This document shows, one piece after another, positions 22,311 to 34,900 of a DNA stretch of 64,000 nt. Below the pieces are notes generated by a model, which saw nothing but the letters and a program-made list of their open reading frames with translations, was not told the origin of the DNA and did no database searches. Origin of the DNA: Scolanthus callimorphus. Taxonomy: Eukaryota; Cnidaria; Anthozoa; Actiniaria; Edwardsiidae. Made by a program: the position numbers and the translations under genes. The stretch is taken from assembly GCA_033964015.1 (NCBI GenBank), contig CM066918.1, positions 25,379,387 through 25,443,386 on the forward strand, given 5' to 3'. The first letter of the stretch is position 1; every line of letters begins with the position of its first letter.

Positions 22311-22890
22311 TGTCTCTCGAATTATCTTGAGGATTTTCCTCATCTTTTCTGGTTGCAGCAATATTGAAGTACAAAAATTGATAATACAGTGTAGGAAACC
22401 ACTATCGTCAGCCGTACAGTTCATACAACCAGCAGTTCATGCAGTATTTGGGTGTTATTTTTGCGAGTTTTGCTTCGAGCCGTTTGAGCAACATTAAAGC
22501 CCCAATATCAGTAGATTTGATATCCTCGTGGTGTTGTACGAGCCAGCACAATTCCATATTGCTCTCCTTTATCGTTTATCTTTACAGTAGCGGCCTAAAA
22601 CGATCTCTAACGGTTCGTTTTGTACCTTTCCCGGGTTTCTGCCTTCCAATAGCCGCCATCTTGGATTTCCGATGTTCGGGTAAATTCGGAAATCTTCCGA
22701 CTTCGGGACAAGTTCGGGCGTACGGCTAGGGGGTAGGATTTAGGCACAACCCTCCCCCAGGGTCTTCTCTGAGCTACGCCATTTTGAAAAACGACCGAGA
22801 AGACCCTGGGGACGAGGTTGAGAAGTTACCGCTGCCCTTCCAACTCGTGGGCACACTTGGAGAAAAGACTGGGGCGAGCGTAAGAACAAA

Positions 22891-25800
22891 ATGGCGGCAA
22901 GCGAAGCTAGAAACAAAAGTGTGTAAAAACCTGGCGAAGAATCAAATGAAACGTACTCAGAACAGAAGAAAGGTTGCGATTATCTGTTCTCTACACCTTT
23001 TGATGTAACAGAAGAGAGAAGTCCTCGATTGAGATTCTCAAAACGTTGAATGAGTAACATTTGTGTTGTATCGATCGCGAGAGTCAAGACCCGCTTTGTT
23101 GTCAACAAGGATTGCTATTTTTGATCGACAAAGATTCTTCCTTTATTAAGTAAGTATGACAAATAGCATACTTGTCTACAATGTATAACCACTATTTTCC
23201 TACGGGGAAGTCAAGACGAGTTACAGATCGATTTAAATTTTAGTTTGCCTTCTTACATAGCTTTGGCCTCTGCCTTCGACTCAAAGTTTGAACTAAGACG
23301 TGATTCAAACTCATTCTTTGTATTTCAGAGTGATCCTCTTGTTGACGTGTGATTAAATGAGGTTTATAAGCTACTAGTTCAGTGGACATTTGGCATAAGC
23401 ATGACTTCGTCAGCAACAAAGGTATGGGATAAAATAGAATGTGTATTTTAATCCCATAGTCATATTTCAAAACTGGTGCCTTAAACAAATAGCCAACCAG
23501 AAGGCGGGAAAAACTAAGTTGAACAAAAATGTAGAAAACATTTGAAACAAACAGTATATACAATAATGTATTCATATCTACCATATGCCTCTGTGTTATG
23601 CATGAGTCAATTGAAATTCCCACCTCTTTGTTCCCAAGGATGACCAAGGAATTCACACGGTCATACTAATGATCTAAAACAAACAATGGTCTAAAGCGGA
23701 CAACAAGAGATCTAAACACATTTTGTGACAGGTCATTTTTCGAAATAATAGACCTCCTTGGCTTGGGCGTAATGTTTTGCCCATTTCAGATCACGTGTCA
23801 TTCCCATGAGTATTCTCTCTTTGTTTGGAATGATTCCATATTCATATATCCTTCGGTGCATAGCTGAAAAAGAAAGAGAGAATACTCATGGGAATGCCAC
23901 GTGATCTGAAATGGGCAAAACAAACGGGCAAGCCGAGGAGGTCTATTGGTGCATCATGGTGAAAACCCTACCATTATGGGCAATGTGTGTTTCCAAAAAA
24001 TATCCATACCCCCCCCCCCCCCCTCCCCACGGAAGGGTGTTCAGAAATGACCCCCTCTGGAATTTCCGATTTTGGTGCCTGGTTGTTACCAAGTCTGTCT
24101 GTATGGATTTTTTTGGAAACACACAATAACCACTAGATACCTAGGGGGATCATAGTACATACGTGGTACCCACCACCATCCCAGGATACCTATCGAGTAC
24201 TGCTGTTTTGACCTCTTCCTTTATGGGGGTACAGTTAACTGCCTGAAAAGTTTAACTAAACTCAACTAAAATATTGACACTGTTGACAGGGCCCGTGGTT
24301 TGATGCGGGATTTTTTTCTAAATTATGCGGGATTTTTTCTGAAATTATGCGCTAAAAATTCGAAATTATGCGCTAAAAATACGAAATTATGCGGGATTGC
24401 GCAATATTTTTTCCAAGTGCCGTAACATATTTTGCTCTTTTGGCCTGTTTTATTACATGGATATAGCTACTATTTAACTTTAACAACTTTTGTTTGTCTA
24501 GAAAATGCCCTGTGATGAGTTCCATTCGCTTCGCTTTACTAACGTCATGACGCTACGCCGGTTTTCTTCTAGGGAGACGTGTGTTTTCACTTTTAACAAA
24601 GCTTATTACTTTCTTACAAAAAAGCGTTACCAACTAACTAACTTATCACAAAAACATCGTTGCGTTTGTTTGCTGTCGTTCTGCGTGTAATTATTAAAAT
24701 TAATCCTGATCGCGAGAGCGATCTGCACTATCGTCGGAGGTAGTGTAAGAGCTTTTATAAAACCGGAAACGTACCACGTTATTCTGTCAGTGTTTTTTTT
24801 TGTTATCGAGGGAGCTGTTCGTGTGCCTGGTATTTTTTCGCGTTGTTTGTGAAATGTTTGTGAAATGAAGTTGCTGTCTGTAACAATAACAAAGATCTAC
24901 GGAAAAGCGTAATGTCATGTGATCAATGTGAACTGCATAACGCTGACCGTTTTTATCGCGGTTAGCGTCCTGTTTTGCCTTGATTTTTCTTTGTAAAATA
25001 TCCAAAGCGCAAACATGTGTTTGAATCTATCTTGCTCAGCTGGAAATATTAGTTATTTGACTTGCTTTTCGATATCAGTTCCCAGCGCGACGCTATTAGC
25101 GATAGAACGCCTTGTTATGCTCATTTCTATCGAGTTGTTTTGACGTTGGACAGACGATTTCAGAAGAAATGTATGACTTTTGTGAGAAAAAATAGGTAAG
25201 AAAGTTTAAAATTCACCAAGTAATGATGCCTTTTTGATGTTTTTCACAAAATTTTGGGGAATTATGCGCGATTATGCGGGATTTGACGGATTATGCGCAT
25301 TATGCGGAGAAAGCCAAATTATGCGTTTCCGCACCAGCGCATCAAACCACGGGCCCTGTGTTGACATTACTTCTAAGACCAAGTCAGAGTAGCAAATTCA
25401 CAGCTGTGAATGTCACATGACCATTGATATTCTACTTTTTTTGCAAAGAATGGATACCTATTTGGACACTGTTGGTACATGATTCTAGAGATGCCAACGT
25501 CTGACCTTCAAATTATGGGAGTTCAGGTGCTTTGAGGCCACAAAATGTCTGTGTACTGTGAAATATCTTAACAAAACTACAGTCTTTCTATTTAAATGTG
25601 GGAGAGGAGGCTGAAATGCAGGAGTCCTTGAAAAATCCAGGAGAGTTGGCATCTCTTTGATTCAGCATATGATATTCTTACTTGTTGTTGTGATATTTTA
25701 GAAAACACAAGGGCATGGTGGTGGAAGTTTAACATGAAATTAATGCATCCCAGCTTATCTCAGCTCACAGTGCGCAAAGGATTGTTTTGTCGAAACGAAA

Positions 25801-28386
25801 CATTCCTAGATTCAGCGAGAGATTCCCAAATTTTCACAGTTTTAGGAAGCAAAAACTAGTTCTAATAATCATCAAAGTCAAACCCAGTTTACACATGTCA
25901 AGAAAATGGCAATATTTTTTTAGAATCTGTTTGGAACGCTTGGCGATGTAACTAAAATCATTCTGATTGGCTTCTTTGAGAGCAAGGAATCAACTGGTGG
26001 TCACAGGGGGAATTTTCTAACTTGAACACTACAAAAATGCTAAGTCCCTGCCCTGCCCTGGAGGGTGTCAGTTGACTTACACATACACCATTTTGAGCGA
26101 TACACTAACAATGCAAGTCATTATTTTAATCTGCTTAGGTAAAGTCATTCAAATGTTCAAATTTTTAAAGGTGATCATAAGGTGCTTGACAGTTTGAAAT
26201 TTATTTAACAATAGCTTTGCCTTATTTTACACATTATCCTGTAGGTTGCTGAGATCTTCACAGCAGCTGGGGAAGCATTCACGCATCTTGGTGAACTGAC
26301 AATGCAGCTACATCCACTAAATAGCGATCATAGCGCATCACCTTCTGCTTCAACAAGGTAAATATTTTTACCATAACAGTTAGCTTTCTCACAAAACGAT
26401 TGGCTAATTTGCTGTGGGAGTCCATACCACCTTGCTCGCATCAGCTTGTGCACGCGGCTCAACAACACAGGGAAACAGTTCCAATGCATGTAGTATTTGC
26501 AACAGAAAATGATCATAATTATACTGCCTGTGGCTTGTGAGTCCACAACATTTTGACCACTCAAACCCTCTGGAAATTTGCTACATTTACCTGCTGGGGG
26601 TATCTATAACACATGGATGCTTGGAGATATGGAATTTTATCTTCTTGTGTTCAAATTTGATCTTACTCGACCAATTAACAAGGAATCTATAAGAATGAAT
26701 GATCTTGCAGATTCCTTAGATTTTACTTCTAAAAAGTAACACCATCAAAACATGTGATGTTGTCACTGACATGGATTTTTACTTATGTTTGCTTTCCTAG
26801 TGGAAAATGGGGCGATCAAGAGATTGAAATGCTAAAAAATGCTGTAACCAGGTTTGGGGAGGACTTGAAACAGATCAGTGCTCACATCAAGACAAAGTCT
26901 GTGTAAGTTGTCTGTTAAAGAATTCAGATGAGTGGTAACACTAAACACAATATAACCATTTAGCCAATCAGAAACTAAACAAATTCAATAACTAGCCAAT
27001 CAGAGGATGAAGTAAGTCATGACTTGCATTTAGTCTTGATCCAATAAAACAAAGAGTGATAGGAAGTGTGTTCTTCATGAATGCCAACAAAACCCTTCCT
27101 ACTACCCCTTGCACTCAGGACTCGATACAAGTCTGATTATGCCTGATTGAAGCAAATCGGACATATTAATATGCATGTAGTATTATGCACAATTTTGAAC
27201 CCTGATATGCTAATAGATTGTTGCAAAAAAATGCTTGCTGACAATCATTTTGATTTTTCCTGACTTGTCATGAGGAGCTAATGAATAATTTCTAACCACT
27301 TCTTTCTAGAGGTCAGATTAGGGCAGCGCTGAAGAAAAGAGTCCATGAAGGCCAACTAGTTGGGACATCAAGCTCTCCAAAGAAAAAGTCATCAAGTTCA
27401 AAGGCACCAAATACAGCAAGCAGTGCTGAACCTAAAACTAAGAAACAGAAAGTTGCAAATGCAGGTAATGTAGCCCGATTTTCAGCCAGCTGTCAGAGCA
27501 GCTGCAACATCATCTCCCATTTATGATTTTTGTTCCCAGCTAAAAAAAACAGGCTAAAATCATATGGGACACAGTGTCAAGCTCAAGTAGCCAAAATTCC
27601 AGACAGGCTGTTCCCTTGGAGATAAATAATCAAATCTGAGTTTGAAAAATCCAGTTTAATTAGTTGAGTTTAATCTTTCCCCATGAAAATGTAACAGCTC
27701 CAGGTGGTACCTGCAATTGCTCATTTTTATGAATGAGTTATATTGAATGATTCAAATAAATAGTTGTCATTGCCTCAGTGTGACAATTGTTTCTACATTG
27801 GCTTAATTATCATAATCCATTTCTTCTGGTCTATGGCTTATTTTGGTCCTCTTTGTTTTAGTTACTAAATAAATTCTATTTTTGAAAACTAAATGAACCA
27901 CTCCGAAGCATATTTTGTGTCCTTCTCAGTAGCTGAGCTCAAACTTCAAGGATGACTCTTTATCCATTGGTAGTGCTGAGTTATAAGCTAAACCATTTTT
28001 TTTTTCTCATCTTGAAACTTTAAGATGATGCAGAACATGTGACATTAATACCTCCCAGCCAGCTGGGATCTCCACCTGCTGTCATGCTCTCTGACTCTGC
28101 CCTGAAGCCAACAACACAGGAAGAAGAGAATGATGTTGATATTGATGTCATATTTGATCACGGAGCACCAGAACCTGTGTTCCCTGATGTGCAATCTGGT
28201 AAGAAGGGGGTCTTTGGAAAAAATGATTTTTTTATTTTCAAATACGTTTGTAAAATTTCAACGTTTTAGTGTATTCTGTTGTCTGGAACCTTTTTGTGTG
28301 AAAACAATGAACTAAATTATATGGTACTGTTTGATTCCACAGGACTTGGTCCCCTTGAAAGACAAGAGATTTTATCTGGCATGTAG
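22891..28386 (+). CDS. BAP18: Chromatin complexes subunit BAP18 homologue
   Basis: Six exons are proposed: 22891-22920 (candidate first exon), 26245-26357, 26801-26902, 27310-27464, 28025-28198 and 28343-28386 (TAG at 28384), giving ~205 aa with matching phases. The N-terminal block VAEIFTAAGEAFTHLGELTM is highly characteristic of BAP18. A SANT/Myb-like helix set follows (KWGDQEIEMLKNAVTRFG ... GQIRAALKKRVHEG), then a Lys/Ser-rich linker with KKKSSSSK and KTKKQKV, then an acidic tail. In vertebrates BAP18 is a nuclear subunit shared by MLL/SET1- and NURF-type chromatin complexes. The first exon (ATGGCGGCAAGCG...) rests on frame and position only and has a weak donor. It begins 130 bp after a target duplication of the upstream foldback element. 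A hAT-like element occupies intron 1. Confidence 0.85.
23009..23747. other. BAP18 intron 1, 5' part
   Basis: A long minus-strand open frame here (23656-23240) has no recognisable motif and no splice context. I see nothing I would call a gene. Confidence 0.35.
23748..23945. mobile_element. MITE with ~75-bp terminal inverted repeats
   Basis: Left arm 23748-23822 (ATAGACCTCCTTGGCTTGGG ... TCCCATGAGTATTCTCTCT) and right arm 23871-23945 are near-perfect inverted copies around a ~50-bp loop. Non-coding; lies in BAP18 intron 1. Confidence 0.75.
23984..24125. mobile_element. Small MITE
   Basis: TGTGTGTTTCCAAAAAA plus ATCCATAC on the left is mirrored by GTATGGATTTTTTTGGAAACACACA on the right (142 bp), with a long C run inside. 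Non-coding. Confidence 0.7.
24287..25358. mobile_element. hAT-like non-autonomous DNA element
   Basis: The 21-bp inverted ends CAGGGCCCGTGGTTTGATGCG (left) and CGCATCAAACCACGGGCCCTG (right) bound 1072 bp. The six bases TGTTGA flank both sides (24281-24286 and 25359-25364), and the match can be read as 8 bp if it overlaps the terminal CA. Subterminal ATTATGCGGGATT motifs recur at both ends. No transposase is visible. Confidence 0.7.
25365..26244. other. Intronic DNA upstream of BAP18 exon 2
   Basis: AT-rich intron sequence without a supportable element or exon until the acceptor at 26243-26244. Confidence 0.4.
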
Positions 28387-29798
28387 GAGATTCAATCCAA
28401 AAACTGAGGATCAGCATTAAATATACAAGGGAAAGCTCACCATCCAAATTTGGGAGTACTATGTAGAGATGCTGTCCTTTTATCTCATAAATATGGCAGT
28501 TCCTGACTAACATTGTGATAAGTAACAATCATGTGACTTGCATGCTGTGGACTGGAAAAATCAGTTGGCTGATGGCAAGCCTAGTGGAAATAGTAACAAT
28601 GCAGGACCCTAAATTGTGACTGATATTGTTGCCATAGCCTCCTTATGGGTGGTGTTGTGAGTTTTTTCTGTGGGTTTTTTCCTCTCAAGGTAAATATTAT
28701 TGGTCGCTCCAGTGTCTGCACAGCACTCACATTGAACAAATAAAAACAGTTGTTAAAAAATCACAGGAAAAGCTCACTAAGCCAGCCAGTGTTAATTTGT
28801 GATAAATTGAACATCAGGGCATGGCCCCTTGTGACTGGGAGGAAAACTCTGAACATAGGCTCTGCAAACTAGTAAATCTCCGGGGAGTCAACAAATATTT
28901 AGGAAATGTCACAATAAAACTCTTATCAACCTCCCTTGCTCTGTCTGTAATGAAAATTCTCAGCCTTCAGTCTTTTTGGAAAAACCTGAGATTATCAGTA
29001 CAGACATCACATGTGGTTAATTAAGCTATTACATCATGTAACTTATTCATTATGTGCATGTGCCCTGTATACAGTACATAAATATAACATTGTTGTTTTC
29101 TTTTTATTGATTATAATAAATCTTTTACTCATCATGTAAATATATAAAGCATGTAGAGTTGTCTTGATTTTAACGGGATTCTTTAGCTTGCATAGCTGTT
29201 GATGTTGTGTGTTATTTTCTGTACACAAACATGGATGTCTGGTCATCGCTTTAAAAAATTTGCCTTTGAGAGGTAAAACAAAAAAAAATATCAGCTAATG
29301 CAAGCTAGCTTTCTTTTGTGACTTAGACAAAGGATAGAAATTAGTAAATGCCAGCCTTCAAATTGCAGAAGAGCATGTCCTTTTCAGTGAAATGTCTAGA
29401 CATAATTACAATATTTCACAGACTTTTTACCTCTAGTAGCAAGCATTGTCATGTGTTTTCAGAGAATAGAAACCCAAAGAAACAGGAGAGAGTAAGTTTG
29501 ACAAGCAAGTTTTTGGTCACCAAAAATGGGATGAGCAAAAAAGGATGCCAGCCTCTACCTCTACTTCCAGTTTCTGGGCCTGAAAACTCCATGGGAATGC
29601 ATGGATGTGCATTAGGCTGTATGAGTGAGTGGCTTTTTTGTGTTTTACCAAGTGGACTTCATCAACTATAAAATTCTCTCTGATTTCCCTATTACTATTA
29701 AAAATATTTATTGAAACAACAACTCTAAAATAATAATCAACCATGAAAACTATAATAATCTGCATAATTTTTCTATCATTTCTAGTCTTCTCTCTCTG
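28387..29798. other. Region between BAP18 and the convergent minus-strand gene
   Basis: Probably holds the BAP18 3' UTR (AATAAAA near 28738 is a candidate poly(A) signal) and that of the convergent gene ending at 29799. No other gene is supported. Confidence 0.4.
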
Positions 29799-31375
29799 TT
29801 ATGTTGGCTTGTTGAATGGATTATCATAAAAGTCCCAGAAATCATCATCATTGTTGTCCACGGGTACACTGGGTGGTAGCTTACTTGGAGGGCCTGGGGG
29901 CGGCTCCTGTGGAGCAGGAGGGGGAGTTACAACTTTTTCTATCTTTTGGGGTTTGGGTTTTTGTGGGGTTTTCTTGATTTTGGGTTTGGGATTTGCAGGT
30001 GGCTGTGCTGGTGCAGCTCTTGGTTCAGGTGGTTTCCAGTTGGCTGAAAATTAGCATGATAACTTAGTTATAGCTATGCAAGCAGGTGTTAGCAGTGTCA
30101 GTGGTTTACCTTATTATCAAAAAAAAAAAAACAGGAACAGGACTGGATTTTTTTTCCTAGTCACACTCAATATACTGTACCTAAATTGGGAAGAGTCAAG
30201 TAGCACAGTAAAGAAGCTACAATACATCTCAAAAAAGGATATAATAAAAATCTATCAAACCATGCAAATTATATTTTTCAGCTTAAACATGATTTCATAA
30301 AATTTATTAGCATCCACTTTTACAGCATGTTTTTCTAGCCTGTGCAGCAAGCACTAAGGAAAAGTGAGTACATAGACTGTAGCCTGCGAGACAGCTCTCC
30401 AGTGTTTTTTTAGGGGGGGGGGGCCATTTGATTTTTGGGGCACACAGGAATCCCATGTGCAAAAAAATCAAATATCCAGAAAATTAAACACTGGAGACTG
30501 TGTTTGTATGACTAAAAATTCACTGCTTGTGGGGTGGTGACACACGGGAAGGGGGGCAGAGGGGTGTCATGCTGGATGGGCACCAAGGCCCCCTTTAGAT
30601 TTGCCACTGTTTTTAACTACTATTTACTGTGCACCAAAGGGTGTAAGACAAGAGAGCACATCCTCAGGGTATCACAAGGCGCACAATGGTTTTACACCCT
30701 ACCTGTTGCCTTAGGTGCTGTTGCGAGATATTCTTCCCATGCCTTCTTCATTCTCTCATGGTGAACATTAGCTGCCGACCACTGCCCAAAATCATCCGTT
30801 AGGATCCCGTAAAACTTGTTTCTCTCTTCAATAGGTGTAAAGGGCTTCTTGGTGAATGTCTTAGCCGTGGTGGAGTTCCACTGGAAGTTCCCTATTCCAG
30901 GAAAGACATTAGATCTTGTTGACATTCCTAAGTGATCATACTGACTTCCTGATCTTTGCGCGTTCTTGCTCCCTGTACCTCTATTACACATGGAATCACT
31001 CCTTTGAAAACTATTGTACCTGGAGTTTCCTGCGGGATATGTTTTTGAGAAGCCTGCTCTAGAGGGAAGATTTTGGTTTCTGGAGTCCATGTGTAAAAGA
31101 TGTCTTATTTCAGATATGTTTCTAGAATCCACGAGCCTCATATCAGATGCTATAGCCTCTGATGGTCCCGTGACTTCCCTCCATCTGCCGTGGCCATCCA
31201 TGACGATCCTTCGCCTCATGTCCATTCTGGGCCCTGTTTGAATGCCATCTTTGGGCGTCATATTTAGCTTTTTTGGAGGAAACTGCGGTCTGAGGTATTC
31301 TTCGATGTCCTCTAAAGTCTCTGGTCGGACCAGCTGAGCTAAAGCGGCTTGTGTGCCTCCTTGATCCTTGGCCAT
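29799..31375 (-). CDS. Two-exon gene of unknown function, basic with a proline-rich acidic-ended C-terminus
   Basis: Exon 1 is 31375-30703 (ATG start) and exon 2 is 30043-29799 (TAA), joined in phase by GT/AG to give 305 aa. I do not recognise the family. Visible features: an N-terminal predicted helical stretch (LEDIEEYLRPQFPPKK), a DMRRRIVMDGHGRWREVTGP block, a Ser/Asn-rich low-complexity middle, a conserved-looking segment FYGILTDDFGQWSAANVHHE followed by a basic helix, then a Pro/Lys-rich tail (IKKTPQKPKPQKIEKV, PPPAPQEPPPGPP) ending in an acidic-aromatic cap, DNNDDDFWDFYDNPF. No signal peptide or membrane segment. Clean phase and good splice sites support a real gene, probably intracellular. 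It is convergent with BAP18. Confidence 0.75.
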
Positions 31376-31947
31376 TTTGTATTGAGATTCAGGTCAGGAT
31401 CGCTTTGGATAATCAAATGACATGTTTGTGTACTGTTGCTTTTTCAAAGAACTGTACAGCTGCTGCCTTTTTGCCCTAGTTGTAGTAAGAGCAACGACTC
31501 AACAATCGTATGGCATTCTTTTCACGGCTTAATTTGATTCGTACAGAAACAAATACCCTGGCTTTGCGAGATTGAGTTGCGATCTTCTACACCGATTGAT
31601 CTTTTTGTCAACATTGTCCGCCATTTTGTTGTCAACGGCAACGTTGTCCCATGATGCTCAAAGAGCACGAATTACACAGGCTACCCGAAGGCGCGTGGCG
31701 TAATTTCAATTATATCTATTATACCTTTGACATTACTACTATTCTTTTTCTTACCGACGGTGTAAGTTGCAGGGTGGTTATTGTAAAAAAATATAAATAA
31801 ATAAATAAATACCTAAAACATATTTGTGGAACTTTGAGCTGTTCACTCTACGAGCCGAAAAAAGTCCCGCCAGATATTCGGTTGCCGTATACTCCGCCAT
31901 GTCAACTCGCATTCTCAGTTAATTAATCTTCCTACCATAAATAACAC
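31376..31947. other. Upstream region of the minus-strand two-exon gene
   Basis: Presumably its promoter and 5' UTR. A short ATAAATAAATAAATA microsatellite lies near 31795. No coding segment seen. Confidence 0.35.
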
Positions 31948-34900
31948 AATAGCATTTGATGATTTTTTTCCTTTGAAAATTGTATTCGGCTGCAGTTATT
32001 TCTCATTTGCTACCTTCCCTTCCATTATTTTCACACGAGTGTACATAGCTGGCAAAAAGTAAAATAGCAGGAAAAAAAAAAAACATTTTAGGAGGTCTAG
32101 TTGCGTAGAAAGACAATACCGCAGTAAAATAAACATCCAGTGGTGTACCAGAGCATGCGCAGCACTGCCAGTGCAGCGAGGACTGGGTGCAACTCCCAGC
32201 TGGGTGATTCTGTGGTTGCAGGAGTATAGATACAGCGAAACCTAAAGGGCGATCTAGGCGAGGAATAAGAGAAGATATCAAAATGAGAGATAACGGTTTG
32301 TTTTTCATATCCTTCTTTCATAAGGCCAACAGCCTCGTAAATGAACATTTTGTAAATAAATAGATACATTTGAAGCTCTATACTCGCCCCTCTCGCAGTC
32401 AAAAGGAACTTGTGCTGAATTACAGGGAAGCTGCTCAACGTGCGCAAGAGGACGCGCAGACAAAATTAAGGAAATAAAATAGATTGAGATCCATAGAACT
32501 GACAACAGAGCGACTTCATTATTTTGTGACGCAAACATTCGTTATATCTAGATATCTTGTTGCGTAAGGCACTAAGTAAAGCGAATCCTGGCGGAGGTAT
32601 GTTCGAGTCTAGGGATAAATACGTATGTCTTCTTTTTCTCTTTTTCAATCAACTATACCAATCCAGCAACACATGGACATGCATGGACCCTTGGAAATCA
32701 ACAAACGTTTGCGAAAAGGAAATTTAGAGTGTCAAGAAACAAAAATTTATTGCGATGCGTGCAGACAAAAGATCTAGTACGATGATGGTAGATTTAGCGA
32801 ACCGTTTTCGAGCAACTCGATCAAATGAGACACACCTGAGTGGTTTTAGTTAAAAAACGCATCAGGAAATTCTACAGTTACTAAACATTCTACAACTATT
32901 AAAGATCATCATACCAAAAAAGGATTATGTCAAACTGTCGTACAGGTAAAGCATTATTTCTTGTGAAAATCTGTTATGATTTAGTTCAAATTTGATAAAG
33001 TTATAGCTGTGTGAATATTTTCACAAGAGACAATGAGTGAGAGGTTTAACAGACCTGATGAGACCTCATTAAAAAAACTCCATATAAAAAATATTCATAA
33101 ATTCGAAACACAGCTATAACTTAATCAAATCTTAACTAAATTATATCAGATTTTCACAAGAAATAATGCTTTCCCTGCACTACAGTTTGACATAAACTTT
33201 TTTTATTTTACTTGTTTTCTCAAATTCAGCATTTTCCGATCTTTTGGGATAAAAAATAAAGCTTTTCAATTTTATAAGTATCAACACAAATCTTTCATGA
33301 TTAAAAAGAGTAGCAAAACTTTGACAAAATATCGAAATATAGGCTTGATCAGATGGTTATTGACCGAATTACGGTGGTTTGAAATTTTTAGGGAACTCGA
33401 CTAAAATTAAGCCAGAAGTGTCAGGCATTCCTGGCGAATGAAAGTGTTTATTCTTAGTTTTTTTTTCTCGCCCAATTCATAATAAATTGAAACATGGTTT
33501 AAAAGATTTCCAAAACCGAATATTCTTTTGTATCACGCTTGAGACGTCAAAATGATCGAATTCTGGTGTTAATCGGATATCAATACGACCAATCGAGATA
33601 CAAGCTGAAAAAGTTAGAAGAAATCAACCTTGTAGACTTCAAAACAATTTGCCAGGAACGCCTGACACTCCTGGCTCAATTTTAGTCCCCCTAAGGTTTC
33701 AAACCACCGTAGTTCGGTCAATAAATGATTCAATCAAGCCAATGTTTAGTATTTTGTCAAAATTTTCATGCTTTTTGTTAGGATATAAGTTTTGTTTTGA
33801 TACTTATAAAATTGAAAGAGTTGATTTTTTGGCCCAAAGAGCCGGAAAATGCTGAATTTTAGAAAACGCGTAAAATAAAAAAAAAAGGTTAAGTCAAACT
33901 TTCCGCTCAGGGAAAGCATGATTTCTTGTGTAAATGTGATATGATTTAGTTAAGAATTAATAAAGTTATAGCTGTGTTTCGAATTTATGAATATGTTTTA
34001 TATGGAGTTCGTTTAATGAGATCTCATCAGGACTGCTAAACCTCTCACTCATTGTCTCTTGTGAAAATACTTTATCAAATTTGAACCAAATCATATAAGA
34101 TTTTCACAAGAAATAATGCTTTACCTGCACGACAGTTTGACATAAATCTTTTTTTTTTTTTTACGTGTTTTCCCAAATTCAGCATTTTCCGGCTTTTTGG
34201 CCAAAAAAGTCAAGTTTTTCAATTTCATTAGTATCAAAACAAATCTTACATGATTAAAAAGAGTTTCAAAACTTTGACAAAATATCGAAATATAGGCTTG
34301 ATCATATGGTTCTTGACCGAATTACGGCGGTTTGAAATTTTTAGGGAACTTGACTAAAATTAAGCCAGAAGTGCCAGGCATTCCTGGCGAATGAAATTGT
34401 TTATTCTTAGTTTTTTTTCTCGCCCAATTCATGATAAATTGAAACATGGTTTAAAAGATTTCCAATAACCGAATATTCTTTTGTACCACGTTTGAGACGT
34501 CAAAATGATCGAATTCTGGTGTTGATCGGATATCAATACCGATCGAGATAAGTTGAAAAGTTAGAAGAACGCATAAACCATTCATTTTGCCAGGAACGCC
34601 TGACACTCCTGGCTCAATTTTAGTCGAGTCCCCCTAAGGTTTCAAACCACTGTAATTCGGTCAATAATGATTACATCAAGCTAATATTTAAGTATTTTGT
34701 CAAAATTTTCATGCTTTTTGTTATGATATAAGTTTTGTTTTGATACTTACGAAATTGAAAGAGTTAATTTTTTGGCCCAAAGAGCCGGAAAATGCTGAAT
34801 TTTAGAAAACGCGTAAAATAAAAAAAGGTTAAGTCAAACTGTCGTGCAGGGAAAGCATTACTTCTTGTGTAAATATGATATGATTTATTTAAGAATTATT

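Larger units (their letters stand above)
16639..22750. mobile_element. 6.1-kb foldback (MULE-like) element with minisatellite arms
   Basis: Terminal inverted repeats start GTTGTGCCTAAATCCTACCC at 16639 and end with the complement at 22750. The outer ~445 bp of each arm (16639-17085 and 22305-22750) are nearly identical inverted copies. Inside these each arm is a minisatellite. The 11-bp sequence CCTCCCCCAGG flanks both ends (16628-16638 and 22751-22761), as expected of a target duplication; 9-11 bp is the Mutator-like range. The ~2.7-kb centre encodes no transposase that I can see, so the element looks non-autonomous. The paired ORFs in the outer arms (near 16660-17001 and 22439-22729) are one sequence seen twice and not evidence of a gene. 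Confidence 0.8.

Noticed and set aside
23240..23656. 138-codon minus-strand frame
   Set aside because: It has no recognisable motif, no paired exon and lies in BAP18 intron 1; not supported.
29851..30054. Gly-rich plus-strand open frame
   Set aside because: It is the antisense of the proline-rich second exon of the minus-strand gene, which has better splice and stop context.
32097..32447. ~116-codon frame repeated at 35543-35923
   Set aside because: Both lie in the inverted arms of the 4.1-kb foldback element, overlap frames on the other strand and show no domain.
32560..32600. tRNA-like GTTCGAGTCTAGG B-box motif
   Set aside because: No matching A box or cloverleaf could be drawn around it.
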